From positions 1,612,001-1,676,000 of the forward strand of contig MCGE01000007.1 in the NCBI GenBank assembly GCA_002105175.1: a stretch of DNA of 64,000 nucleotides, in the 5' to 3' direction. How positions within the stretch are numbered: position 1 is the first letter of the stretch; each line of letters starts with the position of its first letter. The translations under genes were made by a program, and so were the position numbers. The notes beneath the pieces are model-generated. The model did not search any database and had not been told where the DNA came from. It saw only the letters and a list, made by a program, of their open reading frames with translations. The stretch comes from Absidia repens. Its lineage: Eukaryota > Mucoromycota > Mucoromycetes > Mucorales > Cunninghamellaceae. This document shows, piece after piece, positions 35,201 through 48,094 of this stretch.

Positions 35201-35414
35201 AGTTACACTTTGTGCAGTCAGTTAGATTCGCCACAATTTAAAATGGATGAAAACAAATAAATGCATGATATGAACTCTTTTTGAATATCGGTGTTTCAAA
35301 ATACCAGAGTAGCTTTTGTAAAAGGGGATTCTTTCTTTTTTATTTCTTTCTTTCTTTCCTCCCCTTCTTATTTTTATTGTACATACCTATATTTTATATG
35401 CCTGGACTGAAAGT
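32296..35414. other. Unresolved region with degraded coding-like fragments
   Basis: Plus-strand fragments look coding but are broken by stops. At about 32570-32680 there is NLCDNFYSWVDEAIIGYNKI, with a different frame continuing (HHHLPVGNLARLDVVYYYF). At about 33026-33100 is KLGISLCGSKQAAIMLYYGL and at 33166-33280 ELPCTDFMNMTDVESYWWMN, with possible splice signals between them. At 33360-33500 is NASAYLRNCCHDYLKRKKLV, followed by a stop. A minus-strand frame at 33954-34096 reads VANGATLLSDAFGVKLKLVQ. These may be remains of one or two genes. A minus-strand frame at 34609-35106 lacks recognisable content. Nothing here could be assigned to a family. Confidence 0.3.
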
Positions 35415-38400
35415 ATGAAAATGAAGCTCGTTTACCTATATGTAACATACTGAATAGTGTTACTCAACTTCCTTTTCTTTTTATTTTTTATTTTTGGTTT
35501 TTCATAGACAATTGACGGTTTACTCAAAGACCTTGGGTATTCATCTTATACACCAAGCAAAGAAAAGTATTTGGTGGATGATGAAGAAGATAAGACGTTA
35601 TTGTCTCAAACAAAACTGCCACTTGTAAGTCAATACAATCAATGCATTTGTTTTTCTCACACCGCCTTTTTTATTATTATTATTATTATTATATAGGGTC
35701 AAGCGATTGACATTATCGTCCCAAATACCACTCGCAGCGGTAATTCAATTTTTCGCATTTTTTTTTTTCTCTCTCCCCTCTTTTGTTTCTCATTCATTCT
35801 TCCTCATTATTTATTACACTTAGACCAAGCCACGCCTTTCAAGCAACTTATTGACAGTCTTGGGACACGTTACATCGCCAATGACCACTCAACATCCAAC
35901 AACAGCAATGATTTCCTTGAACATAAAGTATGAACCACACCATGCTTTATTTATTAGGAACAAAGACACTAACTTACTTTGATAAAATATAGTACAAACA
36001 TAATGATCAACTTCGAATGGACCGAATTGAAGAATTCTATACAACAGAAACGAGCTATATTCGAAAACTGGAAGCTTTGGTGAACACAATTGTCAAGCCT
36101 TTGAAGCAATCTTGCACCAAAGACAAGCCTATATTGAACAAGTTTAGGTGCACCAACATCTTTCTTAATTTGGAACAAATCCTTGAATTACATCAACAAT
36201 TTATGAAGGATCTTATGACTTGTAAGGATGACTTTGCCACTGTTTGCTCTACTTATGTAAGTTTAAAAAAATCCCCAGGGACGATCTTCATTGAAATCAA
36301 GAAATGCCTCGTGATATTAACTTTATTCAATATGATTGATTAGATGGGGAAGATGGACCGATATCGACGTTACTTACTCAAAGTAAACGACGCACAAGAA
36401 CTTCAACTGCTAGAATACCAAAAGAACCAGCCGTTCCGAAGTTTCATTATCAAGGCAATCACTGACCCTGTATTCAAAGGCTTCTCTCTTAAGATGCTGC
36501 TGGATGAGCCCTGGAAAAGAATCACCGCCTACACAGCACTACTCAAGGAAATCCGGAACTATACATCTGCTGATCACCCTGACTTCGACAAGTTGACCGA
36601 CTCATTCACTCAAATCAACACCATTGCTTCTGTGCGTGACGATGTGCCAACCATTCTTGCTACGAAATCTCATGATTTGTATCTGTCTATTCGTAAAGCC
36701 CCTGTAAGTTTTTTACTTGCCATAAAAAGAAGAACAAAAAACATCCCAAACAATGAAATATGAGCTGACCTTTTATTATTGTTCTTTTTACCTATATATG
36801 TACTACATAGTGTCACCTTATTAAACAAAGTCGCTCACTTGTTACTCATTTGGATGCTGTTGAAATCAATCGAATCACTGGGAAAACGTCTCGACATGTT
36901 ACTATCTTTTTATTTTGTGACAAAATCATGGTGGCAAGTCGATCCTCTCATGCTAAAGGCGCTGATATCTGTGATGGTGTACCCTCTGGAAATACCCCTT
37001 TGACCAATTTGACTCCTAAGAAGAAGAAAGGACACGACTTCAAGTTTTGTGGCTGGGTTGAACTAGAACATATTGAACTATTTCATGGGCCTTCAGGTAA
37101 AAAATGGTGGGGAGAGGGGAAATAGGGTTGACAAGTTTGACAAGACACGGAAATACAAATGCTAACTTTGTATACACATTTTATTTTTATTTTTATTATT
37201 TTTCTTAAATAGATCTTCCAGGTGCCATCATTATTCGTGCTTCCTCTGACTTTCAAGATAGTATCACAGAAACGGGCTATGAAAAGTACTTCCAAAAAGG
37301 TGCCCGTATTTTTGCTTGCCAAACTGAATCTACTCGCCAAACCTTGCCTGACTTTATGGAACACAAGGATGCTTTTGTCGATACTTTCTATAAAACTCAA
37401 GCTGTGGCAAGACAATATGGAAACCAAGATGCCACTTATTACCGTCCTTGGAATGACCTTAATGTATATAGCAACGTTTATGACCATGAAACCTATATTA
37501 AAACCGATATCAAGGTAAGCCTCATCAAAAAAAAAAAAGGTCAAAGCGTCTAATTTTTTTTTGTTTCATTATTACATAGAATAATGTGGCTACTATACTA
37601 TTGGAAAAAGATTCAAAAGCTGACATTTCCTCATTACTGAACTCTAGCCGATCTTCTCCATGGATTATAGCCTTGGTGCGACCCGATTCCCATGGTCTGA
37701 AACTCAATCTCTGGTCAAAAGTGCCGTTGTCATGTCTTCATGACCAGCGAACTACCATATCTGATATCCCCAAGACTGCCCAGGACATACCGTTGGATTT
37801 TGCTACCGTATTTTGGAATAATGGTTAGGAGTAAAAAAAACACACACACACACACACTCCATAATACATTGACTAATTTCCTTGATTTGTATTTTACAAC
37901 TAGTTATCAAATGTGAACGGAAGCTACGATATTCATCAACATACCGATTAATGAACGAAAGTCTCGATGAACAGGAAGACCAAAGACCACCTCGCTCCCG
38001 CTCTCGAACAAGCATGTCTCGATCAACTAGCATTTCTAACATCAGCAAATTCTTCGGTCGATCTCGATCCCAATCACCATTCTCATCGATGTCATCAGCA
38101 CAAGTGGTGCCAACCTCATCTAGATCCACACCAGCTCAGAAACAAGAACAACAAGATGGAAATAGCAGCACAAGACAAAGGCGACCTCGTTCGCACAGTA
38201 TGTCCAGCAGTGATCCCTCAGCCTCTGATGTCAAACAAAAAATCCCTACCATTCGACGACGGAAGCTCAGCGCCTCTTTCTTCAAGTTCGACATTAAACC
38301 ACCTAGTTCTAGTACTTCATCACCGACGTCAACTCTGCAAATGGAATCCAAGTCATCACAACAACAACGCCAAGCTCCCTCTCAACTCCATGTACAACAG

Positions 38401-40231
38401 CATCAGCAAACCCAAAGCCAAAACTTATCATTCTCTCCAAAACGACGACAATCAATCACATCTGTTACCACTTCAATGGTAGCTGTTTCGTCTACATGCT
38501 CTCTTCCCCCTTCCGTCTACCCGACTGAACGTCCTTCATCAACTGTGTACACATCAAGTCCAGATTCACATCAGACAAATGGTAAGAAAACTATATAAAT
38601 ATATGTTTATTATAACTTGAATAGTATTTTTTCCAACAAATTTCATTTATGATGTTACTAATCTAAGTTTTATTTTAGTAGGTTATGCACCCTATTCGCC
38701 TCCTGTTCCTATGACTGTTGACTCTGGAAAACAAAAGCAATTGATTGAAAAGTTGGATGCGATGTACTATGACATGACTGGCATAAGAAAACCAAATCCA
38801 AAAGAGCAGCAACAGCAATCTCATCATACTTCTGACCCTCTTGTGACAAGACCTGCCAGCCGAACTTGCTCTGCTTCTTCTGCATCTCCTGTGTCAACGC
38901 CTTCACCACAATTGAATTCTCATCACCATCATCCTCATCAGCTACAGAATGTTGGCAACGGTAATTTTGGGACAAACTCTTCAAGATCATCCAGCTATGG
39001 CAATACCTTATCATCCTACGCCAGTCAAAGCTCTCGTAGCTCGCTTAGTTTGGAAGAACTGGATCAACTCAAGGTAAGCTTGCAAAATACAAATATAATA
39101 TATATATATATATCAATATTGTATATTATATGCATCAGTTGACTTCTTTTTTTATCTGACACTTTTTATTTGTTTATTTGTCAAGGGTTATGGACCTTCA
39201 CCGCAATTGGTAAACTCTGATATAATGTCTTCGAATACCCTTCAACATGACGACAACAACAAAAATGATGAAATTACTCGGAAGGCGATGTCTGATTTGG
39301 CAGGCAATCACAAGAAATGGCTTCAGAAATCGCTTTCATCTCATTATACGTCCGCCATTGATACCCGAAGACAACATTATCAACAGCCGCAACAGCAGCT
39401 ACCATCACCAACATCACCCACATCACCGTCTTTCCCGACAAATGTCGCACCAAAAGCAACCATGTCGATGCCAATGTTGGCAGGAGTGGAGAAGGAGCCT
39501 GCGTTGGATCATGTGGCTACTGCTGTGGATCATTGCTCTAATCAGGTCGGCTCAAAATGGCAATTCTTATTGGACAAGCATCGTATGCTGGGAAATCAAG
39601 TCAATCGTGTAGCTGAACGGTTACCATCCGTAAGTAAATTACGAAAAAAAAATAAATAAAAATAAAACATTTATGATAACATATGATACTCACTGTTTTG
39701 TATTTTATTTATCACCATGATGATCGGTTCATTCACTATAGGATACGGATGCTGGTATGCTTAATGAAGTATATCGAGACACAATGGATGAAACATCTAG
39801 CTTCTTCAATGTAAGTATCCTCCCCCAAAAAAAAGAAACAAATATCAGCATACTTTTGTTTTTCTATTCATACTAACGAGCCATTTTTTTTGGGGGGGGA
39901 CGAATAGAAAATCAACACCGAATTGGAGGAAATATCTACCATCGTCAACACTTACCGTCAAGGGTATCAACAACATCAACAACGACGAAATTCGTCTATT
40001 GATACTGTTACGCCTGCCACGGCGACGTTTCACATGAATGCCCATGAAGCCGATGTATTATTGAAACGAAAATTGAAAGAAGCACAATTGGAAAGGGACT
40101 ACTGGCACCGTCGTGCAAGGTAAGAAATGCTCTCCTCCGTGTCATTTCATCACTCAATAGACGCTAATGACGTTTTTTTTTTTTGTAGTGAACTCACGAA
40201 TCAAGTGAACGAATTTGCTCTCAAACAGTGA
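35415..40231 (+). CDS. Rho guanine-nucleotide exchange factor (DH domain with PH-like region)
   Basis: Fifteen exons: 35415-35441, 35508-35624, 35697-35739, 35824-35927, 35993-36256, 36344-36703, 36811-37096, 37213-37514, 37580-37823, 37904-38581, 38682-39073, 39186-39629, 39742-39810, 39908-40119 and 40189-40231. They give 1194 residues. The Dbl-homology domain spans about residues 102-290. It begins RIEEFYTTETSYIRKLEALV and includes LLKVNDAQELQLLEYQ and DEPWKRITAYTALLKEIRNY, the conserved helix that contacts the GTPase. A PH-like segment follows (TSRHVTIFLFCDKIMVAS, then KFCGWVELEHIELFHG). The C-terminal 500 residues are Ser/Gln-rich with RS-type runs, ending in a coiled segment (KLKEAQLERDYWHRRAR). 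It should activate Rho/Cdc42-type GTPases in polarity and wall growth. The first exon is the least certain. Exon 11 has a tandem NAGNAG acceptor. Confidence 0.88.
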
Positions 40232-41086
40232 TCCCTCCCCCTCCCAACCTTCTTCCTTTTAGCACTATACCCCCCTCCGATTATTATGCCAATCAATTCC
40301 CGCCTTTCCCCCGCCCGACCCACCTCTTGTAGTTTTTGTATATCATACCCCTTCATTATATATTCTGTCTCATAGTTCCCCACTCACCCACCCCTCCCTC
40401 CCCTTTCTTGTGTTTATTGTATTCTCCTCTCCCTTATCCCACTATGCTTATGCTTTTGCGATATTTATTTATTTTGCTTGATTTATGATATGATAATAAA
40501 ATTTTGTTTGATATATATATATATTTTTGACCTGAAGGCTTTTTCCTATATATCTGATGTGGATATGATGTACCTATGATAAGACTGCTGCAGTTGTCAT
40601 ATTTTCGTGCAGTCCAACAAGGACGTTAAATGAACCTTCATTGTTGAGATTTTTTATATTCTAAAATTCCAAAACATTTCTCACACTTACAAAAAAGAAA
40701 AAAAAGATCTATTTGTTGTAGTGTGATTGATGGAGAGGAATGGTAGAGCGGGGGAATAGGGTCTCGTTTCATAATTCAGTGACCTACTAGTCACTAGACC
40801 TTTGCTGGTGCGGATAAGCTAGAAAGCAGTTCAGAATATTCTATGGGAGCCAGCTGTACACACACAGCATAGCCTAGATTTATTTATATGATTGGTTGAG
40901 ATGAAATATGATTAACCTAAGACTATCAACCAGTTTCTAATCATTGGCGGAGGAGAAAATGGCTCTAATGTATGTGCTAGAACGTATGGACCTGATAGAA
41001 CATGCGCAAAACTGCTATAACGACGACATTGTTCAATATCAACTGGGTAAGAGAATATTTAATAAGAAAAAAAAAAACGTATTTTA
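40232..41086. other. Intergenic region after the RhoGEF gene
   Basis: RhoGEF 3' flank (pyrimidine-rich about 40240-40440; AATAAA near 40495; TA-repeat at about 40511-40525), then AT-rich spacer. No gene. Confidence 0.45.
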
Positions 41087-41660
41087 TTGAAGCATAGTTG
41101 GCAGAATACTAAAACGGAAGATGACATGTTCATTGTGATATGGGGAATGGGGATTTTAAGGGGAAGATTTATTACAGGAAGCATGAGAGAGACGAACATG
41201 AGATTTGAAAGAATGGTCAAAACTAATCTAAAAGTACAATATTGTTGCATGGGAGTTGATATACTATGCTGCACAACTCGTGAGAAGGGCTTAAGTGACA
41301 TCTGGTATTGAATCACAACAATGGTCACCGCTAATCGAAGATGGTGGTGGATGATGGTAGTCAAAAAAGAGATCTATTGCGCAAGATATGAGAGAGAGAG
41401 AGACTAATGGGACATTTTTCATTGATAGAAGATTGAAAAGAAGACATATTTTATTCAAATCTATATTCAAACTATGGACAAGCTAACACTAAACTAAGTT
41501 AATGAAGGCTTCAAAAAGCCAACTAATGATGGTTCTAAATCTTGGATCCAAAATGAAAGGGTTTCCTATGGATGTTGTAAACCTTGAGTTGAAACCCCCC
41601 CCCCTTTTAAACTAGTCCTGACACTAATCTAAGTCCATCATACCCGCATAGGAGCCACAA
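41087..41660 (-). repeat. Dispersed repeat family, copy C
   Basis: Inverted relative to copies A and B. On the plus strand it shows AATGGTCAAAACTAATCTAAA at about 41211 (the complement of the second unit), TTTTATTCAAATCTATATTC at about 41450, AAATGAAAGGGTTTCC at about 41551, and CTAGTCCTGACACTAATCTA at about 41612 (complement of the core start). The order of blocks is the mirror image of copy A. A (GA)n tract lies at about 41391-41402. A CACGTG head is not found next to the core. Confidence 0.65.
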
Positions 41661-41819
41661 TTGCGAAAAAAAAAGAAAGAGTGATGAAAAATATATTTTT
41701 CAGGGCAACAAAATATATATATATTTTATTGCGGGGAATAAAATCGATGGCATCGTTGAGTGGTCAATCCATGGTGAGAACTAAGTGATGTAAAACAAAT
41801 AAAATAAATTAAGATAAAA

Positions 41820-42127
41820 TAAAGCTATATGTCTACAGGGGGAGGGGGAGGGAAGTACAGTGGAGGGGATCGTTTCTGAGTGAAAAGCGAGGTGATGAGA
41901 GGAAGGATATTGTTGGGGTTGAAAGGAACCCGGTGGATGATATGTTGCCAGCGATAAAGCGAGGGGGAAGGAAGCGATCTATCACAATTGCTACCCGGGC
42001 GGTCAATATTCGGGTAAAAACCTTGGCGTCACAATTGATGAATGATATGGAGCGCCAATTTTTCAGATCGTTGAGGGATGTGGGCGTAAACGAGCTCGGC
42101 GTACATTTGCATCTTTTTCACCTGTAG
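41820..42127 (+). other. Open frame of about 100 codons, unidentified
   Basis: A plus-strand frame is open from about 41820 to a TAG at 42125-42127. It contains an ATG at 41933 (MDDMLPAIKRGGRKRSITI, then LASQLMNDMERQFFRSLRDV). The composition looks more like protein than the surrounding DNA, but there is no homology I recognise and no clear splice or start context. It may be an exon remnant or chance. Confidence 0.2.
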
Positions 42128-42536
42128 TGCCGTATTATGTGATTAAGCATTCTATAGTCAAGTAAAATAAACATCCTTAGCGTTTCTGTGATACCCTTTT
42201 TTTTTCTTCTCGTTCGTTTTGAACCGTACCATAATATACATTCAAGTGGTGAATTACACCCAGACCCATCCGCCTCTTTAATAAATTTCCTTACTTTCAA
42301 TCCAAAAACACTGCTCTACATAAGCCTCAGACATAAAATAAAATATCCATGAATTTATATATATATAATATTTGGAGCGTATGATATTTTTAAAAAAGTA
42401 ATGAAGAATATTTTTTTTATTTGTAATTGGTAAATAATATATGCATACAAATAACTACAACATATGGGTATGTCCATACGCTACCGTACTAAGCTAAACT
42501 ACTATACTAAAACCACCATCTAAACTACCACATGCA
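42128..42536. other. Intergenic region
   Basis: 3' flank of the Slm1-like gene; AT-rich with a TA-repeat at about 42357-42370. No gene. Confidence 0.45.
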
Positions 42537-45489
42537 CTAAGCATGTTGTTCGTCCAGATCAGGAATAATCATCGGGTGCTGATATCCATCAAATTCCATC
42601 GATGAGCGACGTGACGAGCCAGCTGACCGAACCGACATGTTGGATGAAAAATAGAGCGAAGAAGCAGCGTCATCATATTGCGTGCTTGTTGTGGAGATAG
42701 ATAAGCGCGAGGAGGAGATATGAGAAGCGGCATCGTCGTATTGTGTGTAAGTAGAGACGGCATCATCATCAACATCATAGTCGTTGTCATCATAGTGTTG
42801 GTTATTTGAGCTGGTGGGCAGGAGACTATAGCGTCGAGTCACCGTCGATACCGATTCATTGCTGCTGATGGTGCTTTCACTATCATCCGAGGAGTCGTCA
42901 CCATTGTCGACCATCGCGTCCTCCAGCTCGGGCTGATCTTCATCCAATGGACTGGTGATTGGTGTTGCATGTACTTTGTGTACAGTCGAATCCTTTTCTT
43001 CGTCTGCCGTGCTAGATGTTAATAATGATTCTCGTTGTTGATGAGGATGAACATTGGTGTGGTCGTTACTGAAATCATGAGTAGTTGATGGTATCGTTCC
43101 GTCATTCGAATCCAAACGTTTGTGGAAAGGCTCAGATGCTGACCTTCCTTGAATTTCTGTCGCTCCGGCATTGGTTTCCTCCGGTTGTTCATCGTGAAGG
43201 CTGTTTTTGTTGTTGGTCGCGGGATTCGCTGCTGGGTGCATTCTGTTCTGGTCATCATCCATTGTGAGGTTTACTGTAGAAGATACGCCAACGTCGATAC
43301 TTTCACTAGTTGACGGTATTGATTGAGTTTCATCCTTGCTGGATATCGACGAGGAAGAAAGGGTGATTGGTAAAGCAGGAGTAGATGAGGTCGAAGAGCG
43401 AGTTGATATTGGTACTGGTTGTATTTCATGTTTTTCAAAGTGGTGTCGATAGCCTTTCAATGCAAGAGAGGTGGGAGGTATGGAAGACACCAAGGAATCT
43501 GTTGATTGTACGTCTTCAACCTTGGTCAAATCTTCATGCGATGGCTCTGGTTGTTGTTGTTGCTGTTGTTGCTGTTGCTGTTGCTGTTGCTGTTGTTGTA
43601 GATTCACTGTTGCACGTACAAATTTCCTAGGTCGTCGCACAGCCAATCTTCCAGAAGCCATATCAGATAAGATTTGACACCACGATTGCATTTCATCCGT
43701 GTCCTTGGCCTTGATAACATAAACCTTCTTTTGACGTTGGGGCATAATGGTATCCGATCCAGCAGATGACAGTGAGCTCCCACTTTTTTCAGTAGCCGTG
43801 GCACCACCACGAGCACTAGCACCATTGATTGGGCGTCTAATTTCAAAAGTACTGTCATCCAAACATGAGATAGTTGAATGAGGAATATAAATCGATCGCT
43901 CAGGTACCACCTTGTCGTCCATACGGAATTGATGTAAATATCCCCCCTGAGAGAGCACATAGAGTCGATCGCTGAATTTGATTCGAACGCCCCCGATGTA
44001 TCGTTGCATTGTTCCCTTTTTCAAAGTGACCACCGAGTCGTGGAGTTTGTTGGCATAATTGATGTTGAGGTAATCTTTGGTCACTTGTTGTTCATCCACC
44101 AGTTCTTTTTCTTCCCGTTGATAAAAATGTTGCCATTCGCTATCAGGTACAATTCGATCCATCAAAAGCTGAAAAGAAGCTGTTTCTTCGTCAGCATCAC
44201 CATGCCAAACGCCTGGGGCCAAATATTCACAGCAGTACTGCACAGCTGGTTTCAATGTTGCAAGTAGTCGAGTTTCAAAGTCAGCAGTTTCTTTTTGAAT
44301 AGGAACCATCAGATGTCGCAATCGATTTTCTTCATCCATTTCACGTTTGAGTTGCCGCAAAACATCTAAAATATAAGTTTTGTATATAAGACATCTATGC
44401 ATTAAATTTATTGTTGAGTTGGGACTTACAAAGGTTGGCGAGCCAAGGGTCAGATAATGTAGATTTTTCATGATGATGGTGATGCAGGGATTGTTGTTGT
44501 TGACGGTTTTCCGCAGATTGACACACTTTATTGAGTTGATCCATGCATTTCTTTGTCTGTTCAGCCCGTCGTAAAAGCTCATCCAATGATAATCGATGGT
44601 CGTTACGAAGGACGCGAATTTTTTCCTTGCATTCCCGTTTGAATTTGAGTAAGGCTGGAATATGTAATCGCTGTAAGTTGCCGCTAAAAACATGATGTGC
44701 GTCTGCCACATTGGTTGTCAAAAGTCGTAAGCCAGCATAAAAAGTCGAAGCGGCGGGCGTTTGATCAGGTTGGAGTTCCATTTGGAAGAGAGGCAGATGA
44801 CGTTGAGAATAGCCACGACTGAGTTGCAGATGGAGCTTGGCTGTCTCTTCTAACCATAGTAAAACGCACTTGATAAGTTTCAGCCATTGTTCTAGTCTTG
44901 ATATAATCACAGCCGCTCGGTTCAAGGAGAATAAACTGGGGAGTTTGTTGGCACCAGCTGAGCCTGACAAGGTAGACGACGGACGGCGATATATGCTAAT
45001 GGTAGCAGTGCTAAAATGACGGCGTCTTGAAGATCTAGCGTACGTTGCAGTAGAAGCTGAAGATAATGTTTGTGACGGCGGTGTAGATAATGATGCTGTC
45101 ATCGATCGGCGTGAGGCAGTACTGAGTTTCCTGGACAGAGGGCGTTGCAGTGGTGGGAAATAATTGTCGCCTTCAGTAGTCGTTGTTGCTGGAGGTGTAC
45201 TGGAGCTGGTGAGAGTAGCCGCGTTTTGCATTATTGATCCATTCAACGTGGTGGAGCTGAGAGTACGTCGCCTAGGCCTATTTGTTTCCATGCGTTTGTC
45301 ATCGGCATCACTAACGATATCCAAAAGTTCTTGGGGTGGAAGCTGATCAAAGTGTTCTTCAAAGCGTCCCTGTTTGCGAATGATGTTTGTTGCATTAAGC
45401 AGCTTTTCAGTTGTAATTCTTCTGAGGTTGCTTTTTGCTGGACGTGGAGGAGGAGAATTTGTTGAGGAGTATCTGTTTGGTTTTGTCAT
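42537..45489 (-). CDS. Slm1/Slm2-like BAR-type and PH domain protein
   Basis: Two exons: 45489-44430 and 44365-42537, for 962 residues. The first 170 residues are basic and Ser/Thr-rich. Residues about 175-470 are strongly helical (RLEQWLKLIKCVLLWLEETA, LKFKRECKEKIRVLRNDHRL, LRQLKREMDEENRLRHLMVP), fitting a membrane-curving BAR-like unit. A PH domain follows at about residues 470-605, starting LKKGTMQRYIGGVRIKFSDR and ending with the conserved tryptophan in DTDEMQSWCQILSDM. This layout matches Slm1/Slm2, PIP2-binding TORC2 targets at eisosomes. The C-terminal 340 residues are acidic and Ser-rich, with a poly-Gln run encoded by CAG/CAA codons at about 43552-43600. Assignment is by domain order; other fungal BAR-PH proteins are possible. 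Confidence 0.75.
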
Positions 45490-46514
45490 GTCATAACAAT
45501 AGAGAATTGAAAGGAAAAGAGAAAGAAAAAGGAAAATAATAGTAATAAAAAAAATATTAAATTAGTTGACAGTTTAAACGCCGCCGAATAAATTTATTGT
45601 TCGAGACAGAGGGCAATGACCAACATGTCATATCATATTTTTCAATAATGTAAATACAATAATTCTTTTACAAAAAAAAAAAAATGATGAAGAATACAAT
45701 TATCCTTCTTGATCAATAACAAAGACAAGTGACATGATCTTTTTGTTGTTAGTCGGAGTATTGCAGATCATTTCCTCAATCCATACCATGTATAATACGA
45801 TTGATCGTAAATCACTAAACATACTGTATCGTTATCGTATGTCACTGATATAATATACTTCAGAAGTTGCCCTATATTGTACTGTACAGTACTGTACAGT
45901 ATTGGACAGTAAAGCGTGAATATAATAATCCTAACCAAAAAATATCGTCACAATCGGGGTTTACGTTATGGAAACTTCAATGTTTTCAGTAACACGATAA
46001 ATCAACAATCAACAGGCGGAGGTATGAGAGCGCTTTCGATCTTGTTATTATTTGTCATTATCAGCACGGATCCATTGTGTGGCACAAAAGATATTTCGCT
46101 CGCACTGGGAATGAATAACGAAAAACTAAAAAAGAAAAGAAAGTGATTGCGTAAAATGTCTTGGACTAAATCAGCAAAAAAAACAAGCATCAAAGCTTTT
46201 TGCCGAGAAATTCTTATTTCATGGTCACTGCTGTACAAATGGATTTAACTGTAACCAATCAAATTTATAATGCATACATGATAATCATTAACGATTAATC
46301 ATAAAAAGAAAAAGTGTATTGACTAATTCAAATAAAAGAAATAACCATATTTCAAATTCAACGCACGGATACCTTTTTCTTTGAATTTCATTAACATATG
46401 AAGATTCATTCAAAGCGGCCTGAGCGGGCATTTAAAAAAATAGATTTAAAATCTTTGTGCCTCAAAGTTTTCTTGTCTTTTCTTCTTATCTCATTTTCCT
46501 TCAAAAATAACAAA
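45490..46514. other. Intergenic region between divergent genes
   Basis: Shared upstream region of the Slm1-like gene (minus) and the acyltransferase gene (plus). It contains a self-complementary tandem repeat of GTACTGTACA at about 45878-45902. The open frames at 45916-46238 show no features of genes. Confidence 0.45.
45878..45902. repeat. Self-complementary tandem repeat
   Basis: Two and a half copies of the palindromic unit GTACTGTACA in a row. Each unit is nearly its own reverse complement, so single strands could form hairpins. Located in the divergent spacer upstream of the Slm1-like and acyltransferase genes. Confidence 0.7.
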
Positions 46515-48094
46515 ATGGACTTTCTTGAATTGATCAAGAACGGTGATCGTATCACACTTGATATATTCACTTACGCAGCTACCTTTTCTATACCTGCTTC
46601 AGCATTGTCTTTACTGATCGCCATTCCAAACTTCCCAGATGTCCTCAAGCAGATCCTTGCTATACCCTTGCTGATTGCCAATTTGCTCTACCCTATGTTA
46701 TTTACCAGTCATCCAGGTATGTGTAGTATTTGAAGCAACTCAATGTATCAGGTTTTTCAAACTAACAATTTTTGCTTTATCTCTCTTTTCTTAGTCCTCG
46801 ACTTGATTGGTTCTCCTTTCACTTTTACTGTGAACCTCCGCTTTATTGAACTCTACTATGTTGGTCCTTTCTTACAAGACCGACCTGTACACACAACTTT
46901 CTACAATCTTTGGGTCGACTTTTGGTCGTGTATTCGAACTTTCCCGAAACCAGCTAAGGAAACGACAAAGGACGTCAAGAAAGGAGAAGTCAAAGTATAC
47001 GAAAAGGATATGGTAAGTAAATCGATAAATGAAGGAGTGAAGCGGGGAGGGCGAGCGTGTTAAAACACATTGCTCCAATGAAAAAGGCGTGGATGATAAA
47101 TTGATTAGGGAAAAAAAATGAAGGGGAACGGGAGGGGGACTGGATGGAAAATAAGGTACTGACTCCAGCTCTTTTTTTTTTTTTTTTTGTGGGTAGAAAT
47201 TTTATCATGTTCTTGCTCGATGTCTATTTTGTATTGCATGCGTTGACGTTTTGGGCGCTTGGTTTTCCACTTTTACCATGTATGATATCATTGCTTTACA
47301 AGAACGTCCTGTCTTTTACTTTATTTTGTTCCTTATGGCTGGATTATTCATGACTGTTGGGTTTAACGTTGCTGGATATGCATTACACTTGTTTTATTGT
47401 ATTTTTGTTGAAGGTGGCTCTTATTCATCAGGTAAGATGGGAAAAAAAAAAGAGTAAGATTTGATTTTATAGCGTACTCATATATATATATATATATATA
47501 TAATCGTACTTATTACATATAGAACAATATCGAATCTTGATGGACCACCCTTTGATATCATCCTCTTTAAGCGAAGTTTGGTCTCATCGTTGGCATCATT
47601 TATTCAAGTCGTCTTGGTTAGCCTTCCCTTTCCGCCCCACTCGACTTGTGACTCAACGCCTACTCGCTAAACGCACCAAATACTATGTGGGCATCTCCAT
47701 CCTGATGGCTTCTATCTCCGTGTTTGTTACTTCTGGTCTCATGCATGAATATATGATTCTTTGCAACGTTGGTTGGCCAGTTTATCGTCAATCATTTATC
47801 GGACAACAGGCTCTATTTTTTACCCTTCATGGCATTGGCGTTATTTTTGAAGGAATAGTCAAAATGATTGCCAAGCGTGTATTGCCTCCATCTATCTACA
47901 ATTCTTCTGCAGTGCGTGTCTTACAACATATTTGGGTATTGGCTTTTGGTGTCGCCTTCTTCATTCATTTCATGAAAGGATTTTCCTACTGGGGTGTTTA
48001 CAATGACCATCCTTTCCAATTCTCAAGACCATTCATCTATGACTTTGTTAGAGCTCATCCTGCTGTCCAACCCTATTTTGGTAGCGCCTATTAG
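46515..48094 (+). CDS. Wax-synthase-like MBOAT membrane acyltransferase
   Basis: Four exons: 46515-46716, 46795-47012, 47197-47431 and 47523-48094, for 408 residues. Eight or so hydrophobic segments span the protein. The wax-synthase motif is seen as SEVWSHRWHHLFKSSWLAFP near residue 230-250 and the probable catalytic histidine in SGLMHEYM at about residue 295. The family esterifies fatty alcohols or other hydroxyl acceptors with acyl-CoA in the ER, but fungal members are diverse and the acceptor cannot be predicted. The chosen start, MDFLELIKNGD, follows an in-frame hydrophobic upstream stretch; a start at 46398 is possible but less likely. The third intron carries a T tract at about 47172-47188. 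Confidence 0.85.
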
